Shown here piece after piece: positions 21,659 to 28,372 of a stretch of 28,372 bases of DNA. The stretch comes from an uncultured Collinsella sp. GTDB taxonomy: Bacteria; Actinomycetota; Coriobacteriia; Coriobacteriales; Coriobacteriaceae. The notes under the pieces were generated by a model. It was not told where the DNA came from. It saw only the letters and a program-made list of their open reading frames with translations, and did not search any database. Each line of letters starts with the position of its first letter. The first letter of the stretch is position 1. Where the stretch lies: positions 1-28,372 of the forward strand of contig USHA01000020.1 in assembly GCA_900554325.1 (NCBI GenBank), in the 5' to 3' direction. The position numbers and the translations under genes are program-made.

Positions 21659-22930
21659 GTGAACACGAGCGCCTTCTATGACGTCCTGGTAATCGGCGGC
21701 GGGGCTTCGGGCCTCGCCGCCGCCATTACGGCCGCACGCGCTGGCAAAAGCGCCTGCATCGTTGAGCGCGATGTCGCCTGCGGCCTTAAGCTCCTTGCGA
21801 CCGGCAACGGCCGCTGCAACCTCTCCAACGAATCGATTGATCCACAGCGGTATAACCACCCCGCATTCGTCGAATCCGTCATGGGCCCCCAGCCCGAACA
21901 AGAGCTTATGGGTTTCTTCTCCTCGCTGGGCATCATGACAACCTCCGAGGAAGGCCGGCTGTACCCGCGCTCCCTTCGCGCCGAATCGGTGCGCGACGCA
22001 CTTCTCAATGTTTGCGACCGCCTGGGTATCACCTTAATCTGCGGAGCCAACGTTGCCTCGGCGCACAAAGCTTCCGAAGGCTGGGCACTCCAGATAGACC
22101 GTCCAGCGCGGGCGCTCAAGGCAAAAAAGCACGACGACCGAAAATCGGAGCTCCGCTCGCTTCGGAAAGCGCTCGCCGATGTCCCTCGCAAGAACGAGGC
22201 CCTGCAGGCACATGCCGTAATTATCGCCACGGGCGGCAACCCCACCGGTATCGCCGATACGTTTCGCCTCCCCCTCACTTCGCTGCGCCCCATCCTCTGC
22301 CCCGTATCGGCAACGGTCGTCGGCGATCGGGCGGCACTCAAGACGTTGGATGGCCTGCGCGCCCGCGCCCGCTTGACGCTCGCCCGCAATCATAATGAGC
22401 TCTGGCACGAAGACGGTGAAGTCCTGTTTCGAACCTTCGGTATCTCGGGCGTCGCTGCCTTCAACCTCTCCCGTCGTATCCAGCGCGGTGATACGATCCT
22501 GCTCGACGTTTTCCCCGACCTCTCCAAAGACGAGCTGCTCGATATGCTCAACCGGCGCGTTGAGCTGCTCGGCGGCTTTTCGCCCCGCGATCCCCGTTGG
22601 CTCGACGGCATGCTCGCCCCGCAACTCTCCCGCGTCGTCTGCACGACGTTCGAGCAGTGCCATCCAGGCTCCAACGATGTCATCCACCTGGTCTCAATCC
22701 TCAAACACTTTAAGTTGCTCGTCGAGGGAACAGCCGAGGAGCGCTCGGCGCAGGTCACGCGTGGTGGCGTATCTGTCGAGAGCATCTCAATACCCAGTCT
22801 ACGCGCGCGCAGCGTTGTCGACGCCCCGCTTTACGTCTGCGGCGAAGCGCTCGACATCGACGCCGATTGCGGAGGCTTTAACCTTGCGTGGGCATGGCTC
22901 TCGGGCATTCGCGCTGCAAGCAGCCTGTAG
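21659..22930 (+). CDS. HI0933/YhiN (BaiN-like) family flavoprotein oxidoreductase
   Basis: A 423-residue FAD-dependent protein. The dinucleotide-binding motif VIGGGASGLAAA is at residues 11-22, the family signature ATGNGRCNLSN at 47-57, IIATGGNP in the middle and GGFNLAWAWLSG at the C-terminus. The family includes YhiN and BaiN; BaiN of Clostridium scindens was linked to reduction of bile acid intermediates, but most members have no known substrate and I do not assign that activity here. The start is a GTG immediately after the mrp stop, with GAGG five bases before it. A terminator hairpin follows. Confidence 0.87.
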   Translation: MNTSAFYDVLVIGGGASGLAAAITAARAGKSACIVERDVACGLKLLATGNGRCNLSNESIDPQRYNHPAFVESVMGPQPEQELMGFFSSLGIMTTSEEGRLYPRSLRAESVRDALLNVCDRLGITLICGANVASAHKASEGWALQIDRPARALKAKKHDDRKSELRSLRKALADVPRKNEALQAHAVIIATGGNPTGIADTFRLPLTSLRPILCPVSATVVGDRAALKTLDGLRARARLTLARNHNELWHEDGEVLFRTFGISGVAAFNLSRRIQRGDTILLDVFPDLSKDELLDMLNRRVELLGGFSPRDPRWLDGMLAPQLSRVVCTTFEQCHPGSNDVIHLVSILKHFKLLVEGTAEERSAQVTRGGVSVESISIPSLRARSVVDAPLYVCGEALDIDADCGGFNLAWAWLSGIRAASSL

Positions 22931-22940
22931 CCGCGCAGTC

Positions 22941-22946
22941 TATAAT
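22941..22946 (+). promoter_or_regulatory. Perfect -10 box between the two flavoprotein genes
   Basis: TATAAT lies 10 bases past the upstream stop, with no good -35. A transcript from here would begin just ahead of the terminator hairpin at 22961-22984. Confidence 0.35.
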
Positions 22947-22960
22947 CAAAAACGCATTCG

Positions 22961-22992
22961 GGCCGTCTGGGATACCGGACGGCCTCTTTCTT
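22961..22992 (+). terminator. Rho-independent terminator / possible attenuator
   Basis: GGCCGTCTGG-GATA-CCGGACGGCC is a 10-bp stem with one G-T wobble and a 4-base loop, followed by TCTTTCTT. It ends the mrp-HI0933 unit and lies just before the AAGGAG of the next gene. Confidence 0.82.
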
Positions 22993-23010
22993 GCCTCTAA
23001 GGAGACCTCG

Positions 23011-24651
23011 ATGATCGAAATCACCCAAGTCAACGCTTCGCTCGATGAAGCCGGCGATGAAAATGCCTGCCTCATTGTTGGCAAGCGAGTCGCCAAGCGC
23101 GTCCTACGTTGCAAGGACTCCGAGATCAAGTCCATCGAGCTCCACCGCAAGTCAATCGACGCTCGCAAAAAACGAGACGTCCATTTTATCCTGAGCTTTC
23201 GTGTTGAGCTGACCAGTCCCCACCTCGAGCGAGAAGCGGTCGACAGCGTTTCCGAACGTGACCGCTCGCGCGTACGCGCGATAGAAGACGATGGGTCTTC
23301 ATTCCCCACCCCCGTCTCCGACGCACCTCAAGAACGCCCTGTCGTTGTCGGCGCCGGATGCGCTGGCCTTTTCGCCGCGCTAACGCTCGCCGAAGCAGGT
23401 CTTAAGCCCTTGCTCATCGAGCGCGGCGACCCGGCATTTCGCCGCTCGCATGCGATCGACCTCTTTCTAAAGGAGCGCATCCTCGACCCCGAGAGCAATA
23501 TCCAGTTTGGCCTGGGCGGCGCGGGGACCTTCTCGGACGGCAAGCTCAATACGGGAACAAAAAATCCCGCCCATCGCCTTATCCTCGAAACCTTCGTCGA
23601 GGCGGGTGCACCCCGCGATATTCTGTGGGATGCCAAGCCGCACATTGGCTCCGACATCCTTCCCACGGTTGTCACCGCTATATCCCAGCGCATCGAGCAG
23701 CTCGGAGGTGTCGTCCGTTATCGAACAAAGCTCGTCGACATTCACATCGACGCGTCTGGCGCCATTACCGGTATTGATGTCCAATCGTCCCAAGACGCCG
23801 CTTGCGAGCCAATCGAGACAAAGCACCTCATCCTCGCCTGCGGGCATTCTGCTCGCGATATTTTTGAGCTCCTTAAGGACCACAACGTGGCCCTCGCACA
23901 AAAGACCTTTGCCATGGGCGTTCGCATCGAGCATCCGCAACGCGACATCGACAGAGCCCAATATGGAGCCTCGGCGGGACATCCAGCGCTCGGGGCGGCC
24001 CCCTACAAACTTGTTGCCCATCTTCCCAACGGCCGCAGCGTGTTCTCGTTTTGCATGTGCCCCGGCGGACAGGTTGTTGCCGCCTCTTCAGAACCGTGCC
24101 ATCTGTGCGTCAACGGGGCCAGTCTCAATGCCCGCGACGGACGCAACGCAAATGCCGCCCTGCTCGTTAACGTCACGCCTGAGGACCTTCCCAACGATGA
24201 CCCGCTCGCCGGCATCGAGCTCCAGCGTGCCTGCGAGGCGGCCGCCTATCGCCTGGGCGGTTCCAACTGGAACGCACCGGCACAACTCGTCGGAGATTTC
24301 CTCGCAGGACGCGCCAGCAAGGCGCCCGGAAAGGTAAAGCCCACCTATCCGCTCGGTGTGACCTGGACGGCAATTGACGAAGCCCTACCGCAGCATATCG
24401 TCGAGTCGCTCCGCCCGGGACTTCCCCTACTCGGAAAAAAGCTACGAGGCTACGACCGTCCCGATGCCGTTCTTACCGGCGTGGAGACTCGTTCGAGCTC
24501 ACCGGTCACTGTCACCCGAGACCGAACGTGCCATGCCGTGTCGACCCCGGGCCTCTACCCTTGTGGTGAGGGAGCTGGATATGCCGGCGGCATCATGAGC
24601 GCGGCCACCGACGGCATCCGTTGTGCTGAAGCCCTGATCGCAGACCTCTAA
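23011..24651 (+). CDS. Uncharacterised FAD-dependent dehydrogenase (COG2509 type)
   Basis: A 546-residue flavoprotein. An N-terminal domain of about 105 residues contains RKSIDARKKRDVHFILSF, a feature of COG2509 proteins. It is followed by the FAD-binding motif VVVGAGCAGLFAALTLAEAG (111-130), a NIQFGLGGAGTFSDGKLNTG block, a CMCPGGQVVAAS segment and the C-terminal YPCGEGAGYAGGIMSAATDG, the second FAD motif. Substrate and partner are unknown. The ATG at 23011 has AAGGAG six bases upstream. It follows another flavoprotein gene and mrp on the same strand, but a strong terminator separates them, so it may be its own unit. It converges on uvrB. Confidence 0.85.
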   Translation: MIEITQVNASLDEAGDENACLIVGKRVAKRVLRCKDSEIKSIELHRKSIDARKKRDVHFILSFRVELTSPHLEREAVDSVSERDRSRVRAIEDDGSSFPTPVSDAPQERPVVVGAGCAGLFAALTLAEAGLKPLLIERGDPAFRRSHAIDLFLKERILDPESNIQFGLGGAGTFSDGKLNTGTKNPAHRLILETFVEAGAPRDILWDAKPHIGSDILPTVVTAISQRIEQLGGVVRYRTKLVDIHIDASGAITGIDVQSSQDAACEPIETKHLILACGHSARDIFELLKDHNVALAQKTFAMGVRIEHPQRDIDRAQYGASAGHPALGAAPYKLVAHLPNGRSVFSFCMCPGGQVVAASSEPCHLCVNGASLNARDGRNANAALLVNVTPEDLPNDDPLAGIELQRACEAAAYRLGGSNWNAPAQLVGDFLAGRASKAPGKVKPTYPLGVTWTAIDEALPQHIVESLRPGLPLLGKKLRGYDRPDAVLTGVETRSSSPVTVTRDRTCHAVSTPGLYPCGEGAGYAGGIMSAATDGIRCAEALIADL

Positions 24652-24679
24652 CGCACAAATTCCAGCGCGCAAAAGACAT

Positions 24680-24711
24680 AGGCCCCGAGCTCCACAGGGA
24701 ACTCGGGGCCT
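24680..24711. terminator. Bidirectional terminator hairpin between convergent genes
   Basis: AGGCCCCGAG (24680-24689) pairs perfectly with CTCGGGGCCT (24702-24711). It lies between the oxidoreductase and uvrB stops. On the minus strand ATGTCTTTTG follows; on the plus strand the T-rich part is further away. Confidence 0.75.
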
Positions 24712-24719
24712 GTTCGCGG

Positions 24720-26960
24720 CTATTTCTTAAACCGTGCACCCTGGCGTTTTCTGCCCGATGCGAACGTGGAACCCTTGCGGGCCTGCGAGCGTAAGCGCTC
24801 GATCGTCTCGTCCTCAGACGCACCCTCGAGCATCGCCCGAATCTGAACGACAACATCGCGCAGGCGCGCCGCCTCCTCAAAGTCCATAGCGGCAGAAGCG
24901 TTACGCATATCCTCTTCCATGGTTTCGACGATCCGCACAAGCTCGTCATGCGGCAGTTCTTCCAACTGCTCCGCAAGTGTCTGCTCGGGCGCCACCGTTT
25001 CCGGCACACCGCCCTCGCCCGACTCATCGGGCGTATAGAATGCGCCATGGCCAAGAGAGTCGCCCTTCGAGCGTCCCTTGGAGCCCACAGTTTTTTCGGC
25101 CTCGGCAATAAAACTTGAGATGTCGTTGATGGCCTTGCGCACTGTCTTGGGCACAATGCCATGTTCTTCGTTATATGCCATCTGAATCTCGCGACGGCGC
25201 TGCGTCTCCTCGATGGCCTCTTTCATCGAATCGGTCACAACGTCTGCATACATGATGACTTCGCCATCGGCGTTACGGGCCGCACGGCCAATCGTCTGAA
25301 TCAGCGAACGGCGGTTGCGCAAGAAGCCTTCCTTATCGGCATCGAGAATTGCCACCAGTGAGACCTCGGGAAGATCCAAGCCCTCGCGAAGCAGGTTGAT
25401 GCCAACGAGAACATCGATCTTGCCCTCGCGCAGCGTTCGCAGGATCTCGACACGGTCCATTGTCGCCGTATCAGAATGCATGTAATTGACCTTAATGCCC
25501 GCATCAAGCAGATGGTCGGTCAGGTCCTCGGCCATGCGCTTGGTCAACGTGGTCACCAGCACGCGCTCCTTGCGGGCAACGCGCTCGCGAATCTCGTCCT
25601 CAAGATCGTCAATCTGACCGCGAACCGGACGCACATCGATCTTGGGATCGAGCAGACCGGTCGGACGAATAATCTGCTCCACGTCGTTTTGGCTCACCCG
25701 CAGCTCGTAGTCGCCCGGCGTGGCCGAAACATAGATAAACTGGGGGATCCTTGCCTCAAACTCATCGAAACGAAGCGGGCGGTTATCGAGCGCCGAGGGC
25801 AGGCGAAAACCGTGTTCCACCAGCGTCACCTTACGCGAGCGGTCACCTTCGTGCATGCCGCGAATCTGCGGCACCGTCACATGGCTCTCATCGATGATGC
25901 AGAGCATATCCTTGGGAAAGTAATCGATTAGGGTAAACGGCGGCTCACCCGGCTTGCGACCGTCCAGATGACGCGAGTAGTTCTCGATGCCGTTGCAAAA
26001 GCCCATCGTCTCGAGCATCTCAAGATCATAATCGGTGCGCTGCTGCAGACGCTGCGCCTCGAGCAACTTGTCGGTCGCCTTGAGCTCCGCCACGCGCTTC
26101 TCGCACTCTTCGCTGATCGATTTCAGAGCCGCCTTGACCTTCGGCTTCTCGGTCACGTAGTGCGATGCCGGCCATACGGGGATGGCCTCGTACTCACGAA
26201 GCATCTCACCGGTGACCTCATCGATCTCGGCAATCAGCTCGACCTCGTCGCCAAAGAACTCAAACCGCAACGGATGCTCGGCATAAGGCGGATACACGTC
26301 GACAACATCGCCGCGCACGCGGAACGTGCCGCGTGCCAGGTCATAGTCATTGCGATCATATTGAATGTCGATAAGTGCATGGATAAAGTCATCGCGCTCG
26401 AGCGGCACCTTCTTGTCGACGTTTGGAGCCAGACCCGCATAGTCCTCAGGAGAGCCAATGCCATAGATACACGAGACCGATGCGACAACGATCACATCGC
26501 GTCGAGAGAGCAGCGATGCGGTCGCCTGATGTCGCAGCATCTCAACCTCTTCGTTAATCGAGGAGTCTTTCTCGATATATGTATCGCTTTGCGGCACATA
26601 CGCCTCGGGCTGATAGTAGTCGTAATACGAGACAAAGTAGACCACAGCGTTATTGGGAAAGAACTCTTTGAGCTCGCTCGCAAGCTGAGCAGCGAGCGTT
26701 TTATTCGGAGCCATGACCAGCGTCGGCTTTCCCAGGGCCTCAATAGTCTTTGCCATCGTGAAGGTCTTGCCCGAACCAGTCACGCCCAGCAAAACCTGAT
26801 AGCGGTCTCCGTCCCTCACGCCCTGCACAAGCGACTCAATGGCTTTAGGCTGGGAACCGGCAGGCTCATAGGGAGAAACGACCTTAAACGGCACGTCAGA
26901 GCCTTCAACGCCAAAGCGCTTAAGTTCACCACCAACGCGTTCTACTTCAAATTCCGCCAT
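24720..26960 (-). CDS. uvrB: UvrABC excinuclease helicase subunit B
   Basis: A 746-residue damage-verification helicase. Walker A is GVTGSGKT (59-66), the DNA-clamping beta-hairpin YYDYYQPEAYVPQSDTYIEK follows, then the DEAD-type box IIDESH, VSATPGD, motifs HSDTATMDR, VGINLLREGLDLPEVS and QTIGRAARN, and a C-terminal UVR domain (MDFEEAARLRD) that contacts UvrC. The length is somewhat above the usual 660-700 because of a Gly/Glu/Pro-rich insert (KGRSKGDSLGHGAF...TLAEQL) before the UVR domain. The ATG at 26960 has AGGAG five bases upstream. The C-terminus is strongly basic. Confidence 0.97.
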   Translation of the reverse strand: MAEFEVERVGGELKRFGVEGSDVPFKVVSPYEPAGSQPKAIESLVQGVRDGDRYQVLLGVTGSGKTFTMAKTIEALGKPTLVMAPNKTLAAQLASELKEFFPNNAVVYFVSYYDYYQPEAYVPQSDTYIEKDSSINEEVEMLRHQATASLLSRRDVIVVASVSCIYGIGSPEDYAGLAPNVDKKVPLERDDFIHALIDIQYDRNDYDLARGTFRVRGDVVDVYPPYAEHPLRFEFFGDEVELIAEIDEVTGEMLREYEAIPVWPASHYVTEKPKVKAALKSISEECEKRVAELKATDKLLEAQRLQQRTDYDLEMLETMGFCNGIENYSRHLDGRKPGEPPFTLIDYFPKDMLCIIDESHVTVPQIRGMHEGDRSRKVTLVEHGFRLPSALDNRPLRFDEFEARIPQFIYVSATPGDYELRVSQNDVEQIIRPTGLLDPKIDVRPVRGQIDDLEDEIRERVARKERVLVTTLTKRMAEDLTDHLLDAGIKVNYMHSDTATMDRVEILRTLREGKIDVLVGINLLREGLDLPEVSLVAILDADKEGFLRNRRSLIQTIGRAARNADGEVIMYADVVTDSMKEAIEETQRRREIQMAYNEEHGIVPKTVRKAINDISSFIAEAEKTVGSKGRSKGDSLGHGAFYTPDESGEGGVPETVAPEQTLAEQLEELPHDELVRIVETMEEDMRNASAAMDFEEAARLRDVVVQIRAMLEGASEDETIERLRSQARKGSTFASGRKRQGARFKK

Positions 26961-26985
26961 GGATACTCCTAACTCATATATCTGC

Positions 26986-26991
26986 AGTATA
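26986..26991 (-). promoter_or_regulatory. Candidate -10 box for uvrB
   Basis: TATACT on the minus strand, 26 bases before the uvrB ATG, in a 51-base gap after the transglycosylase reading frame. No matching -35 is seen, so read-through from coaE is equally likely. Confidence 0.25.
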
Positions 26992-27011
26992 CGCAGGCGG
27001 CAGGCATAGTC

Positions 27012-27592
27012 CTATACGAACCGATCGGGATAGAGGGTCTTGTAGCGAGCCCAGGCATTATTGACACGAATCAGATACGCCTGCGTCTCGGGAAAGGTAA
27101 TTGCATTATGAAGCGACGTACCCTGCTGCGCCCATCCGTCGACATTGCCCATGCCGGCGTTATAGGCGGCGATGGCACTATCCGTCGACCCGTTGAAATA
27201 GGCGAGAAGATACGAGAGGTATGCGCAGCCAAACTCGTATTCGTAGCCGGATCGTTAAGATTGTCGGCCGAATACTCCCCTCCGTCGACAAGGCCCTTGG
27301 CAATCATATCCTGGGCAGTCTCGGGCATCAGCTGCATCAATCCCTGAGCACCCTGATTCGACTCGGCCTCGGGATCCCAATTCGATTCCGACTTAATGAC
27401 AGCGCACACCAGATACGGATCCAGATTATGCGAAATACTGGATTGCTTTACATACGCCTCGTAGTCAATCGGATACAGCGGCTTAAAGAAAGCGGCAGGG
27501 GCACACGAGTAGACGAGCGAAATAAGGCCGAAGACGAACACAACGGCAAGTGGCGCCACGCGATACCACGTAAAGAAACGTGCCTTAGGCAT
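27012..27592 (-). pseudogene. Lytic transglycosylase (SLT domain) with a -1 frameshift
   Basis: The first 118 residues encode an N-terminal membrane anchor (about 12-29) and the first half of an SLT domain: catalytic Glu69 in VIKSESNW and GAQGLMQLMPETAQDM. After DPATNT near 27234-27238 the original frame becomes unrelated sequence ending at 27071, while the adjacent frame continues with FGCAYLSYLLAYFNG, AIAAYNAGMGNVDGW and ends YKTLYPDRFV at a TAG (27012). One missing base explains this. The AYNAG motif, important in the family, is therefore out of frame. The ATG at 27592 overlaps the coaE stop by 8 bases with GGAGGAGG upstream. This is either a strain-level loss or a sequencing error. An intact product would cleave peptidoglycan at the cell surface. 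Confidence 0.85.
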
Positions 27593-28226
27593 CGGCCTCC
27601 TCCTTATCCGGAGTATCTATAAACCCGTGGCATGCAAGCCATGAGTCAAGCTGCTCAAAGAGCGAATTATCGCCTGCGGCATTATCAATCACCGTTGTAG
27701 CGAGATTGCACAGCGCAGACTCATCGGGCTGGCAAGCAGAACGAGCATCGAAATCGGATGGCTCCATGCCACGTTGAATAGCGCGCTCGCGACGAACTGA
27801 CAAAGGGGCGCTGATAACCAGAATTTCATCAGCCAAGCCAAATGCATCCTCAAAACCAGTCGGAGCAGAAACCTCGACCACCGCAAAGGGATAACGGGGA
27901 GATGAAACCGTACAACAAACCGGATCGAGAATCCTAAGCGAAAGCTGTTCAATCAGAACGGGATGCACGATGCCATTGAGCCGTGCGACCGAATCAGGAG
28001 AAGCGAAAGCTCGAGAAGCGAGGATGCTGCGGCGAATGCCGCCTTCCTCATCCAAAATGTCCCAACCGAATTCATCCGCGAGAGTATTGACGATATCAGA
28101 GCCCGGCACATACAGAGATTTTGCAAGCTCATCCAAATCGATAAGCATAGCGCCACGAGATTCGAAATAGCGGCAGGCCGTCGACTTACCCGAAGCAATA
28201 TTGCCCAAGACAAATACGGTAAACAT
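27585..28226 (-). CDS. coaE: Dephospho-CoA kinase CoaE
   Basis: A 213-residue P-loop kinase for the last step of coenzyme A synthesis. The P-loop is GNIASGKST (8-16), LIDLDELAKSLY at 28-39 corresponds to the IDAD motif, and IVHPVL near 85-90 is the family's HP motif. The C-terminal part is more divergent than usual. The ATG at 28226 has GGGAGG five bases upstream. It overlaps the transglycosylase start, suggesting coupled translation; coaE close to uvrB is familiar in Actinobacteria. Confidence 0.9.
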   Translation of the reverse strand: MFTVFVLGNIASGKSTACRYFESRGAMLIDLDELAKSLYVPGSDIVNTLADEFGWDILDEEGGIRRSILASRAFASPDSVARLNGIVHPVLIEQLSLRILDPVCCTVSSPRYPFAVVEVSAPTGFEDAFGLADEILVISAPLSVRRERAIQRGMEPSDFDARSACQPDESALCNLATTVIDNAAGDNSLFEQLDSWLACHGFIDTPDKEEADA

Positions 28227-28347
28227 CAAGCCCTCCCTAACGCCAATGCGAGTAATTATCGCTCAAATACACTAGAAGGACTCAAAATACAGCCAAAGAG
28301 TAAGAGCGCATACGGGGGAGGTAAGTCCCAAAGCACAACGTGTATAC

Positions 28348-28372
28348 AACGCAAAAAGGGGGAGGCCGCGAG
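28348..28372 (-). terminator. Right half of a probable terminator at the window edge
   Basis: Read on the minus strand, CGCGGCCTCCCCC runs into TTTTT (28353-28357), the typical 3' arm and T-run of an intrinsic terminator. Its 5' arm would lie beyond the window, so the pairing cannot be seen. It would end a gene located to the right. Confidence 0.35.

Noticed and set aside
27012..27592. Programmed frameshift in the transglycosylase
   Set aside because: No slippery heptamer is visible at the junction; a missing base is simpler.
28230..28372. tRNA or small gene at the right edge
   Set aside because: No cloverleaf and no start with a plausible frame; only a terminator-like half and coaE upstream sequence are visible.

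Overview
This is a GC-rich, gene-dense bacterial chromosome segment, most likely from a gut Coriobacteriia genome. Collinsella is my best guess, but that is inference from gene content and order, not a database match. The main supports are actinobacterial-type gene order (coaE, uvrB and uvrA near each other; uvrC and rapZ on one strand), a RapZ P-loop with Arg in place of Lys, frequent GTG starts, strong GGAG-type ribosome binding sites, and a host-sialic-acid uptake and breakdown operon.

Right to left on the minus strand: coaE, a lytic transglycosylase interrupted by a frameshift, and uvrB (about 24.7-28.2 kb). A plus-strand block (18.5-24.7 kb) holds an LTA-synthase-type sulfatase-fold membrane enzyme, an Mrp/NBP35 Fe-S P-loop ATPase and two flavoprotein oxidoreductases; it converges on uvrB at a strong hairpin and diverges from uvrA. 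The minus strand then resumes with uvrA, ybaK, murJ and uvrC (11.2-18.3 kb), so all three UvrABC excinuclease genes lie in one window.

From 10.8 kb down to 0.4 kb is a co-directional sialic acid operon: a Tat-type lipoprotein solute-binding protein, a DppB-type permease, a fused permease-ATPase, a DppF-type ATPase, an acetyl-esterase of the AXE family, a degenerate esterase paralogue without its nucleophile, a NanA-type lyase, a ROK-family ManNAc kinase and NanE epimerase. Together these would import sialic acid, possibly remove O-acetyl groups, cleave it to ManNAc and pyruvate, phosphorylate ManNAc and epimerise ManNAc-6-P to GlcNAc-6-P. No regulator, nagA or nagB is in the window. rapZ (cut by the window edge) follows. 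Because uvrC-rapZ-yvcK-whiA is a conserved actinobacterial cluster, the sialic acid operon looks like a cassette lodged between uvrC and rapZ.

The most unusual material is between the genes. Two exactly centred palindromes of 96-98 bp sit between nanA/nanK and nanK/nanE, further hairpins separate transporter subunits and esterases, and a 364-bp regulatory region upstream of the binding-protein gene has nested inverted repeats overlapping divergent promoter-like motifs. I did not find a clearly new multi-gene system; the best leads are the esterase/pseudo-esterase pair, the large intercistronic palindromes and the cassette position.
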